64,000 bases of DNA. Source: Cellulomonas fengjieae. GTDB lineage: Bacteria; Actinomycetota; Actinomycetes; Actinomycetales; Cellulomonadaceae. The notes beneath the pieces are model-generated. The model saw only the letters and a program-made list of their open reading frames with translations. It was not told where the DNA came from and did no database searches. Shown here piece by piece: positions 10,901 to 17,466 of this stretch. Made by a program: the position numbers and the translations under genes. Position 1 is the first letter of the stretch; each line of letters starts with the position of its first letter. The DNA lies in NCBI RefSeq assembly GCF_018388465.1, contig NZ_CP074404.1, positions 3,100,001 to 3,164,000 of the forward strand, in the 5' to 3' direction.

Positions 10901-11610
10901 TCTGCGTACCAGTCGTAGAACGAGAGCATCGGGGCGCCCAGCAGCGCGTAGAACCGCGAGCCGACGCCGTGGGAGACCATCGACATGGCCGGGATGGGCG
11001 AGAATCCCGCGATGCGGTCCGGTCCGTGCTCCTTGATCGTGTGCACGTGGGCCGCGGCCACCATCTCGACGGCCTCGGCCCAGGACGCCCGCACGAGCCC
11101 GCCCTTGCCGCGCGCCGCCTTGTACCGGGCCGAGCGCACCGGGTCACCGACCACGTCGGCCCAGGCCAGCACCGGATCACCGAGCCGCGCCTTGGCCTCG
11201 CGGTACATCTCCAGCAGCATGCCGCGCACGTAGGGGTACCGGACCCGGGTGGGCGAGTAGGTGTACCAGGAGAACGCCGCGCCGCGCGGGCAGCCCCGGG
11301 GCTCGTACTCCGGCCGGTCCGGGCCGGTCGACGGGTAGTCGGTCTGCTGCGCCTCCCACGTGATGATGCCGTCCTTGACGAACACCTTCCACGAGCACGA
11401 CCCGGTGCAGTTCACGCCGTGGGTCGAGCGGACGACCTTGTCGTGGCTCCACCGGTCCCGGTAGAACGTGTCCGCGTCCCGCCCGCCGATCTGGTGCAGG
11501 GTGCGGAGGTCGGCCGACACCTCGTTCTTCTGCAGGAACCGTCGCGTCTTGAGCAGCGCCTCGACGACCCCCTCGTCCAGGCCCGGTCGGCGCTCCTGCT
11601 CCGTCGTCAT
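7918..11610 (-). CDS. narG: Respiratory nitrate reductase alpha subunit (molybdenum)
   Basis: NarG reduces nitrate to nitrite at a bis-MGD molybdenum centre on the cytoplasmic face of the membrane. With ATG 11610 it has 1230 residues, the usual size. The FS0 cluster ligands are His64, Cys68, Cys72 (HGVNCTGSC) and Cys107 (GCPRG). The molybdenum ligand Asp is in FYDWYADLP (about 233), followed by WGSNVPVTRTPDAHW. A long frame continues upstream, but it lies over narK and has no family similarity; ATG 11610 overlaps the narK stop by 4 bp. With a cytoplasmic enzyme, nitrate must be imported, which fits the upstream narK. Confidence 0.97.
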   Translation of the reverse strand: MTTEQERRPGLDEGVVEALLKTRRFLQKNEVSADLRTLHQIGGRDADTFYRDRWSHDKVVRSTHGVNCTGSCSWKVFVKDGIITWEAQQTDYPSTGPDRPEYEPRGCPRGAAFSWYTYSPTRVRYPYVRGMLLEMYREAKARLGDPVLAWADVVGDPVRSARYKAARGKGGLVRASWAEAVEMVAAAHVHTIKEHGPDRIAGFSPIPAMSMVSHGVGSRFYALLGAPMLSFYDWYADLPVASPQVFGDQTDVPESGDWWDAGYLVMWGSNVPVTRTPDAHWMVEARYRGQKVVAVSPDYADNVKFADEWLAPAPGTDGALAMAMGHVILREFFVERTTPYFAQYVKQYTDLPFLVALEPDGDGFLPGKFLTAAELGETSQNAQFKTVLLDETTGEPVVPNGSLGFRFGTEGEGRWNLDLVDVSPQLSAAGTGSGTAAVTLPRFDAADGSAGSIVRGVPTRQVAGRTVTTVFDLLLAQYGVARPGLPGTWPTGYDDPSSPCTPAWQEGITGVPAAKAERIGREFAANAEESKGRSMIIMGAGANHWFHADTIYRAFLTLTTLCGTQGVNGGGWAHYVGQEKVRPITGYGLYANALDWSRPPRHMVQTAYWYLHTDQFRYDQFGADALAAATGGGRWAGMTTADVLAQSARLGWMPSYPTFDRNPLTLADDVAAAGVPAAEYVPAALQDGSLRFAGEDPDAPENFPRVLTIWRSNLLGSSAKGNEYFLEHLLGTDSSLRAQEAPPEKRPRDVVWREEAPRGKLDLLLTLDFRMTSTTVFSDVVLPAATWYEKYDLSSTDMHPFVHSFNPAIAPPWQTRTDFDAFHEIARAFSTLAATHLGVRQDVVAVPLMHDTPDELATPSGVVRDWKAGEGDPVPGATMPKLVLVERDYPAVADKLGALGPLASSLGATTKGVTFDLTRPVDYLGHKNGLVRGGAGDGRPSLQRDVHVCEAILALSGTTNGHLATDGFHSLEKRTGRPLADLAAEHEGKQVTFADTQAAPTSVITSPEWSGSESGGRRYSPFTINVERLKPWHTLTGRQHFFLDHDWIAELGENLPVFRPPLNMAALFGEPQVGSDGALGIAVRYLTPHNKWSIHSEYQDNLLMLSLSRGGPGIWMSQKDADKIGVTDNDWVEAVNRNGVVVARAIVSHRMPEGTVYMYHAQDRLIDVPRSEASGKRGGIHNSLTRILMKPSHLIGGYAQLSFAFNYLGPTGNQRDEVTVVRRRSQEVQY

Positions 11611-12803
11611 ACCGACTCCCTCGCTCGTGCGGCCCGGCGGACGGGCCCCCAGGTGAACCACGCGACGGCCAGCGCGCTGACGGCGAGCAGCACGTAGCCG
11701 AGGCTGTAGTCGCCGGTCCGGTCGTAGACGGCCCCCATGACCAGGGGCGGGAAGAAGCCGCCGAGGCCACCGGCCGCGCCGACGATGCCGGTCACAGCGC
11801 CGACCTTGTCCGCGGGCGCCACCTGGGCCACCAGGGCGAACACCGCACCGGACGACGCGCCGAGCGCAGCGGCGAGCCCGAGGAACGCGATGGTGCCGAG
11901 CGGCATCAGCGACAGCTCGAGCGCGGCGACGAGGGCCAGGACCCCCACCGCGGCGAACGAGACCAGGAGGACCGGGACGGGCCCGATCCTGTCCGAGAGG
12001 CTGCCGCCCACGGGTCGCATCGCGACCGCCAGCACGACGAACCCGGCGGTCCGAGCGGCAGCGTCGCCGGCCGTGAGGTCGTAGGCGTTCACCAGGTACG
12101 TCGGCAGGTAGACGCTGAAGGCCACGAAGCCGCCGAACCCCAGCGCGTACAGCAGCGAGAGCTGCCCGGTCGCGGGGATCTTCGCCGTCGCCCACGTCCG
12201 GGCGAGGAACGACCCCTGCGGCGCCGCCCGGCCGGGCTTGTCACGCAGGAACAGCGCCGCGACGACCGCGTAGACGGCCAGCACGCACGCGACGAGCACG
12301 AACGGGGCCTCCGGACCGTACGTGTCGGTGAGCCGGACGGTGGTGAACGCGGAGATCGCGGTGCCGCCCATGCCCAGGCCGAAGATGCCCAGCGCCGTCC
12401 CGCGGCGCTCCGGGGCGAACCACTGGTTCACCGCCGGGACCCCGATCGCGAACGCGGTGCCGCCGAGCCCGAGGAAGAAGCCGCCGACGAGCATCGCCGC
12501 GTAGGTCTCGGCGACGAACCCGATGAACAGCACGGGCACGATCGTCGCCACGGTCACCACCGGGAACATCGTCCGGGAGCCGATGCGGTCGGTCAGCGCG
12601 CCGATCGGGATCCGGCCCAGCGACCCCACGATCACCGGGACGGCGACGAGCACCGACTGCTGGACGCCGGTCAGGTCGAGCGACTCTCGGTACGCCCCGC
12701 CGAGCGGGCTGATCAGCGCCCACGCCCAGAAGTTCAGCAGAAAGCCGGTCGTCGACAGGACGAGGACGCGTACCGCCATCCTCGACTCCGAGCTCGGTGC
12801 CAT
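11607..12803 (-). CDS. narK: Nitrate/nitrite MFS transporter
   Basis: This 398-residue NarK-type major facilitator transporter imports nitrate and/or exports nitrite for the reductase encoded next. About twelve membrane helices are predicted. The family motifs are present: NFWAWALISPLG in helix 1, the first Gly-rich signature GLGMGGTAISAF in helix 5, and GAAGGLGGFFPPLVMG in helix 11. ATG 12803 is preceded by AGGGGG at 6 nt; an upstream in-frame start at 12824 is less favoured. As first gene it likely sets expression of the whole operon. A -10-like TAGCGT lies about 55 bp upstream. Confidence 0.93.
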   Translation of the reverse strand: MAPSSESRMAVRVLVLSTTGFLLNFWAWALISPLGGAYRESLDLTGVQQSVLVAVPVIVGSLGRIPIGALTDRIGSRTMFPVVTVATIVPVLFIGFVAETYAAMLVGGFFLGLGGTAFAIGVPAVNQWFAPERRGTALGIFGLGMGGTAISAFTTVRLTDTYGPEAPFVLVACVLAVYAVVAALFLRDKPGRAAPQGSFLARTWATAKIPATGQLSLLYALGFGGFVAFSVYLPTYLVNAYDLTAGDAAARTAGFVVLAVAMRPVGGSLSDRIGPVPVLLVSFAAVGVLALVAALELSLMPLGTIAFLGLAAALGASSGAVFALVAQVAPADKVGAVTGIVGAAGGLGGFFPPLVMGAVYDRTGDYSLGYVLLAVSALAVAWFTWGPVRRAARARESV

Positions 12804-12830
12804 GGCATCCCCCTGCGCCAACACCCGCGA

Positions 12831-12864
12831 CAGGCGTCGATGCCTGCCCCTGCTTCGGACGCTA
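12831..12864 (-). promoter_or_regulatory. Candidate promoter/operator of the nar operon
   Basis: On the minus strand a TAGCGT (12859-12864) fits the actinobacterial -10 element, but I see no good -35. Just downstream is an inverted repeat CAGGC-6 bp-GCCTG (12831-12846), whose half-site centres lie 11 bp apart, about one helical turn, as in many operators. No FNR/Crp-type site was found. Which regulator binds is unknown. Confidence 0.4.
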
Positions 12865-12979
12865 GCACCAGCCCCCCGGCACCCGCCCGCTCGGCGGCCT
12901 CGTGCGGGGGCGGCGAGCCGCCGCGCGGCGCCGATCCAGAAGGTGTCGTCGTCCGGGGACCGCGGGTCCCTCTGGTCGC

Positions 12980-12985
12980 TAGCCT
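12980..12985 (+). promoter_or_regulatory. Leaderless-type -10 (TAGCCT) for the GrpB gene
   Basis: TAGCCT ends 6 bp before GTG 12992. In actinobacteria a TANNNT box at this distance starts transcription on the start codon, giving a leaderless mRNA. Confidence 0.6.
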
Positions 12986-12991
12986 CGGAAG

Positions 12992-13618
12992 GTGGTCAGC
13001 GCCGAGGAGATCGTCCGTCAGCATCCCTTCGACCCGGACGGCGTCGAGTGGGTGGTACCGCCGCAGCCCGGTGACATCACGGTCGTCGAGTACGACCCCA
13101 CATGGCCTGCGACGTACGCGCTGCTGGCCAACCGGGTCCGAGCGGCGCTCGGCGACGACGTGCTCGCGCTGGACCACGTCGGGTCCACGTCCGTGCCGGG
13201 CCTGGCGGCCAAGCCGATCATCGACCTCGACCTGACCGTGGCCGACTCCACCGACGAGTCGCGCTACCGCCCGCAGCTCGAGGCCGCGGGCTTCACGCTG
13301 GTCCTGCGCGAGCGCGCGTGGCACCAGCACCGCATGCACCTGGCCGACGAGCCGCGCGCGCACCTGCACGTCTGGAGCCCCGACTGCCCGGAGGCGGTCC
13401 GGCACCTGCTCCTGCGCGACTGGCTGCGCGAGCACCCGGAGGACCGCGAGGCGTACGCGGCGGCCAAGAAGACGGCGGCGGACCGGCTGCGACAGGACGG
13501 CGGCCCGGCGATCGACTACAACGAGCTCAAGGCGCCGACGATCCGCGAGATCCTCTACCGTGTCTTCCGTGCGCACGGCCTCCTCCCAGCGTTCCGCGGG
13601 GACCTCGGCGCTCCCTGA
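12992..13618 (+). CDS. GrpB/UPF0157 family nucleotidyltransferase-fold protein
   Basis: This 208-residue protein belongs to the GrpB (UPF0157) family, which has a nucleotidyltransferase-like fold. The substrate is unknown; fusions to CoaE-type kinases occur in other actinobacteria. Visible signatures are VVEYDPTWP, the Gly-Ser motif LDHVGSTSVPGLAAKPIIDLDL with the acidic pair, and HLHVW. The C-terminal part (YNELKAPTIREIL) is typical too. GTG 12992 is chosen because a leaderless promoter box lies just before it and there is no ribosome-binding site. It diverges from narK. Confidence 0.88.
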   Translation: MVSAEEIVRQHPFDPDGVEWVVPPQPGDITVVEYDPTWPATYALLANRVRAALGDDVLALDHVGSTSVPGLAAKPIIDLDLTVADSTDESRYRPQLEAAGFTLVLRERAWHQHRMHLADEPRAHLHVWSPDCPEAVRHLLLRDWLREHPEDREAYAAAKKTAADRLRQDGGPAIDYNELKAPTIREILYRVFRAHGLLPAFRGDLGAP

Positions 13619-13736
13619 GGCTCGGGAGCTGCATCCGCCTTCACGCTCGGACCGTGCCCGGCGACCGCGGTGTCGCGTCGAGCGCTGAATCGATGCTGAG
13701 CCCGGTTGGGCCGGGCTGCACCCGCGACCCCGGCGG

Positions 13737-13742
13737 TAGCGT
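13737..13742 (+). promoter_or_regulatory. Leaderless-type -10 (TAGCGT) for the rhomboid-like gene
   Basis: TAGCGT ends 6 bp before ATG 13749, the spacing expected for a leaderless transcript. No Shine-Dalgarno sequence is seen. Confidence 0.6.
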
Positions 13743-13748
13743 GGCCGC

Positions 13749-14429
13749 ATGACGGACGGGCAGGCGGCGCCGGACCGGCACCCCGCTCGCCTCGACGCCC
13801 GGGCCGTGCTGCGCGACGTCGGCCGGACCGTCGCCCGCGCCGATCTGGCCCTCGCCTACTGCGCGACGGTGACCGCGGTGTCGCTCGTCGTCCTGCTCGG
13901 GCCGCACGCCGACGCGATCCTCGATCGGGTCAGCGGCAACGTCGAGAACCTGCTGTCGGACCCCCTGGTCTCCCAGCTCGCCAGCGCACTCGTCGTCGAG
14001 AGCGTGCCCGGCCTGGCGCTCGTCGTGCCGCTGCTCGTGGCGCTCGCGTACCTGCAACGGTTCGTCGGCCGGCTCGCCTCGCTGGTGGTGGGCCTGGCGG
14101 GCCACGTGGGTGCCGGCCTGGTGGTGGCCGCGGGGCTGTCCAACGGGATCTTCCGCGGGCTGCTCGACGAGCGGCTCGCCGAGGCCACCGACGTCGGCGT
14201 CAGCTACGTCCTGGCGTCCACGACGGGCTTCCTGGTGCTGGCCGTCTCGGCGCGCCTGCGCTGGTGGTACCTGGCCGCCGTCGCCGCCTGCTGGCTGGTG
14301 CCGGGCGCGTTCAGCCGGACGTTCACCGACGCGGGCCACGTGAGCGCCCTGGTCATCGGGCTGCTGATCGCGCTGGTCGCCGCCCGGACCGTCGCGGCCG
14401 ACCGGCGGGCCCGGGCCGAACGGCCCTGA
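13749..14429 (+). CDS. Rhomboid-like membrane protein
   Basis: The 226-residue protein has about six predicted membrane helices after a charged cytosolic N-terminus. The segment DVGVSYVLAS (Ser152) and the late GHVSALVIGL (His197) are placed like the Ser/His dyad of rhomboid intramembrane proteases, though the full GxSG motif is reduced to GVSY. It resembles the actinobacterial Rhomboid_2 group rather than canonical GlpG. Proteolytic activity is therefore plausible but unproven. It is convergent with the PknG operon, 19 bp from the FHA gene stop. Confidence 0.6.
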   Translation: MTDGQAAPDRHPARLDARAVLRDVGRTVARADLALAYCATVTAVSLVVLLGPHADAILDRVSGNVENLLSDPLVSQLASALVVESVPGLALVVPLLVALAYLQRFVGRLASLVVGLAGHVGAGLVVAAGLSNGIFRGLLDERLAEATDVGVSYVLASTTGFLVLAVSARLRWWYLAAVAACWLVPGAFSRTFTDAGHVSALVIGLLIALVAARTVAADRRARAERP

Positions 14430-14448
14430 CCCGGCCGGGCAGCCGCGA

Positions 14449-15144
14449 CTAGACCTCGCCCGGCAGCGCCGTGCGGACCACGATCCGCGTCCAGGCCCCC
14501 AGGTACAGGCGGTCCCCGTCCTCGATCTCGCGACGCTGACCGGCGGGGATCGGGGTCGTCGGCAGCGGGTCACCCGCGCGGCTCACGTAGGTGCCGTTGG
14601 CGGACTGCAGGTCCTCCACCCACCAGCGCTGGCCGTCGGTGTTGAGCTGGCAGTGCCGCCGCGAGACCCCGGAGTCCGTGCCGCAGTCGACCGCGGGGTG
14701 GATGTTGCGCGAGGCCGACGGGCGCCCGACGAGCACGCTGCGCTCCCGCAGCGGGACCAGCCAGGGCAGTCCGGCCGACGGCATCGGGTCCTCCGGCTGC
14801 TGCGCGGCGTACCAGTCCGGGTCGATCCAGATCTCGGCGACCCAGGACTCCTCGCCGTCGGGCGCCGGCGTCGGGAGGGCGGCCGGCTCCGGGGCGGGCG
14901 CGGGTGCCGGCGCGGGCTCGGCTGCTGCCGGCGCGGTGCCCGTCGTGAAGTCATAGCCGCAGACCTCGCAGAACAGGGCCAGCGACGACGCCGGTGCGCC
15001 GCAGTGCGGGCACGTGGTCGCCGTGGCCGCCGGCGCCTGCGCGGTGGCCTCGACCGGGGCGCCGGCCTCGATCGGGGCTCCGCAGACGTCGCAGTAGTCC
15101 GTCGAGGTCGACGTGTGGCCGGCGGGGCAGACGACGGTGCTCAC
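14449..15144 (-). CDS. FHA-domain protein with N-terminal zinc ribbons
   Basis: The 231 residues comprise two short zinc ribbons (Cys pairs in CPAGHTSTSTDYCDVCG and CPHCG...FCEVCG, residues 6-65), an Ala/Pro-rich linker (70-97), and a C-terminal FHA domain with the phosphothreonine-binding motifs VGRPS, SRRH and SANGTYV. FHA domains read phosphothreonine made by Ser/Thr kinases. Being last in an operon with pknG, it is a candidate substrate or reader of that kinase, in the way GarA serves mycobacterial PknG; this is inference. The ribbons resemble those on PknG and the PP2C protein encoded upstream. GTG 15144 overlaps the vWA stop by 4 bp. Confidence 0.88.
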   Translation of the reverse strand: MSTVVCPAGHTSTSTDYCDVCGAPIEAGAPVEATAQAPAATATTCPHCGAPASSLALFCEVCGYDFTTGTAPAAAEPAPAPAPAPEPAALPTPAPDGEESWVAEIWIDPDWYAAQQPEDPMPSAGLPWLVPLRERSVLVGRPSASRNIHPAVDCGTDSGVSRRHCQLNTDGQRWWVEDLQSANGTYVSRAGDPLPTTPIPAGQRREIEDGDRLYLGAWTRIVVRTALPGEV

Positions 15145-16418
15145 CGGCGGACCCGGGTGGTCTTGGTGGACGCCGTGTCGAGCGCCATCTCGTCGAGCTT
15201 GTCCGTGTTGCGCTTGAGCCGCACGGTGCCGTGCTCCTCGTCGTCGATCTCGACCACCCGGCGCAACCGGGACGTCGCCTCACCGTTCCCCGTCTCGGCG
15301 GCCAGCTGCACCGCGCGGCCGAGCTTGACCGTGGCGGTCGCCTCGTCGCCGGCCGCCTTGGCCGCCAGCCCCTCCTGGATGGCGGACGCGAGCTCGGTCT
15401 GCCCGGTGTAGTGCGCGACCTCGGGGTTGATGCGGGCGGTCAGCGAGCTGTCGTCGGACCAGCGCGCCTTGACCAGGCCGGACGCCACGACCTCGCCGCC
15501 CACCGCGAGCTGCACGCGCGCCGCGAGCTGCTCGGAGCCGACCGGCTTCGAGGCCACACGCACGGCCACGTGGTAGTCGCGGGACTCGTCGCCCCACGAC
15601 CCCGTCGGGTACGCGCCGGTGAGCGCGTTGACCTCCGTGCGCCGCGACGTGAGGTCCTCGACCGTGGGAGCCACCCGGCGCACGAACAGCACCTGCGCCC
15701 CCTGCGGGGCCCAGACCCGTAGCTCGGCATCGGCGACACCCTTGGACATCGACGCGCTGACCAGCGCCTTGAAGTCGTCCGCGATGTCGGCGGGGTCGCG
15801 GATCAGGTCGACCGTGCCCAGCAGCGCCGTGGCGATCTCGCGCAGCTCGGCGACCTCCCAGCTCGATCCCACACCGCGCGCGTCGCACTGGAAGTGGCCC
15901 GTCACGTCCGAGATCGCCTTGGACAGCTCGCCGCGCGGCTCCGACTCGTTGCGCCCGTCGGTCAGCAGGATCGCGTGCTTCTGTGCCACCTGCGGCACCT
16001 CGGCGAAGATCGCGTCCGCGAGGCGCAGCCAGGTGCTCATCGCGGTGCCGCCGGAGGGTCGCATGTACGAGATGGCGCGCTTGGCCTCCTCGCGCGCGCC
16101 CGGCTCCATCTGCACGATGGCCACCGGCGCGTTCGGGTACGGGAACGCCCGGTTGGCCACATGGCTCCCGCCGACCACGGCGAACCACGTGCCGTCCGCG
16201 ATCTGGTCGACGGCGACCTGCGCCGCGTACTTGGCGGCCTCCATGTTCGGCCCGCTCATGGAGCCGGACGTGTCGATGATGACGATCTCGGCGACGCCGC
16301 CGGCACTGGTGTCCGCGGTCCCGGCCCCCGAGCTCGTCACGGTGACGATCGCGTGCACGTCCGTGGCGCCGTCGGAGAGGAACTCGTTCTGGAACACCTC
16401 GGTGCGGAAGTCGGCCAC
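15141..16418 (-). CDS. vWA-domain protein
   Basis: The 425-residue cytosolic protein has a von Willebrand A domain beginning about residue 35, with the metal-ion (MIDAS) motif DTSGSMSG and the later Thr/Asp positions (SGGTAMSTWL, LLTDGRNES). A beta-rich region follows (about 230-340), then a helical C-terminus. There is no signal peptide. Similar vWA proteins form metal- or phospho-dependent scaffolds in bacterial stress-response clusters. GTG 16418 has GAGGAG about 8 nt upstream; the frame stays open further upstream only as a shadow of the phosphatase gene. It lies 13 bp after the PP2C gene, the only non-overlapping junction in this operon. Confidence 0.85.
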   Translation of the reverse strand: MADFRTEVFQNEFLSDGATDVHAIVTVTSSGAGTADTSAGGVAEIVIIDTSGSMSGPNMEAAKYAAQVAVDQIADGTWFAVVGGSHVANRAFPYPNAPVAIVQMEPGAREEAKRAISYMRPSGGTAMSTWLRLADAIFAEVPQVAQKHAILLTDGRNESEPRGELSKAISDVTGHFQCDARGVGSSWEVAELREIATALLGTVDLIRDPADIADDFKALVSASMSKGVADAELRVWAPQGAQVLFVRRVAPTVEDLTSRRTEVNALTGAYPTGSWGDESRDYHVAVRVASKPVGSEQLAARVQLAVGGEVVASGLVKARWSDDSSLTARINPEVAHYTGQTELASAIQEGLAAKAAGDEATATVKLGRAVQLAAETGNGEATSRLRRVVEIDDEEHGTVRLKRNTDKLDEMALDTASTKTTRVRR

Positions 16419-16431
16419 TGTGGCTCCTCGG

Positions 16432-17466
16432 TCAGGCTTCGTCGGTCTGGACAGTATCGATGGCCACCGCGACCCGGGCCAGCGCCGCGGTGATGTTGTC
16501 GTGGCCGCCCTGCGCGTTCGCCCAGCGGACCAGCTCGGCCGCGACGGCGTCGGGCGCCGTGCCCACCTGCGCCACGGTGCGGTGCACGAGGTCGGCCACG
16601 TCGTCCGCCTCGGAGCAGTAGTTCCACAGGCCGTCGGAGCACACAAGCACCCAGCCCGGGCCCTGCGCGCGCGTCGTGGCGGTGCTGGGCACGACGGTCT
16701 GCGCGTCCGGCCCGAGCCACCGCGTGATCGCGTGCCCCTCGCGGGACGCCTCGGCCGTCGCCCGGGGCACCCCGCGGGCGATCATCTCGTTCGCCGCGGA
16801 GTCGTCGACGCTGACCTGCAGCGCCTGCCCCTCGTCGGGGAGCCAGTACACGCGCGAGTCCCCGAGCCACCCGGCGACGACCGTCGGGCCGTCGACGACG
16901 GCGGCGACGAACGTGCACGACGGCGGCTCGGCGCGGCCGGCCATGTCGCCGCCGATCGCCTCGGTGATGGCCGTGTCGGCGGACGCGGCGGCACCGACCA
17001 GCAGCGCGGACCAGGACGGGACGGTCTGCGGTGCGTCCGTGGACAGCACGTCCCGGGCGGCGCGCGCGGCGGCGAGGCTCGCGATGTCCGAGTCGGGCAC
17101 CGTGGACACGCCGTCGCAGACGACGAGCACCGCGGTCGTCCCCACCACGCCGAGCGCCATCGCGTCCTCGTTGCGCGTGTGCCGTCGTCCCCGGTCGCAG
17201 ACGCCGCCCACCAGCGGGGACGGCAGCTCGCTCCAGTGGTCCCGCTCGTTGACCGCGGGCTCGCCGCAGTGCTCGCAGTAGCCGTCGGCCGCGATCGTGC
17301 CGCCGCATGCGCGGCAGACGGGAACGGTCGGCTCCTCGGGGGCCTCGACGACCGCCGCGGGCGCCGGAGCCGGCGCGGGCGGGGCCGTGCCGCCGAGCGG
17401 GGTGCCGCAGTGCTCGCAGAACCTCGACTCCGGCTCGGCGACCGTGCCGCACGCGCTGCAGGTCAC
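16432..17466 (-). CDS. PP2C-family Ser/Thr phosphatase with zinc ribbons
   Basis: This is a metal-dependent PPM/PP2C phosphatase, about 344 residues, presumably opposing PknG. The N-terminus carries two zinc-ribbon pairs (CSACG...FCEHCG and CRACG...YCEHCG). The catalytic domain follows from about residue 83, with the Arg and Asp motif RRHTRNEDAM, metal-binding VCDGVS, GDSRVYW, CSDGLWNY and the last metal Asp in GGHDNIT. It lacks membrane segments, so it acts in the cytosol. The start is uncertain: GTG 17466 overlaps the pknG stop in the GTGA fashion used throughout this operon, but GTGs at 17469 and 17478 are also in frame. Confidence 0.88.
   Translation of the reverse strand: MTCSACGTVAEPESRFCEHCGTPLGGTAPPAPAPAPAAVVEAPEEPTVPVCRACGGTIAADGYCEHCGEPAVNERDHWSELPSPLVGGVCDRGRRHTRNEDAMALGVVGTTAVLVVCDGVSTVPDSDIASLAAARAARDVLSTDAPQTVPSWSALLVGAAASADTAITEAIGGDMAGRAEPPSCTFVAAVVDGPTVVAGWLGDSRVYWLPDEGQALQVSVDDSAANEMIARGVPRATAEASREGHAITRWLGPDAQTVVPSTATTRAQGPGWVLVCSDGLWNYCSEADDVADLVHRTVAQVGTAPDAVAAELVRWANAQGGHDNITAALARVAVAIDTVQTDEA

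Noticed and set aside
11611..12195. Upstream extension of the narG frame
   Set aside because: It overlaps narK in another frame and has no NarG similarity; the ATG at 11610 fits family length.
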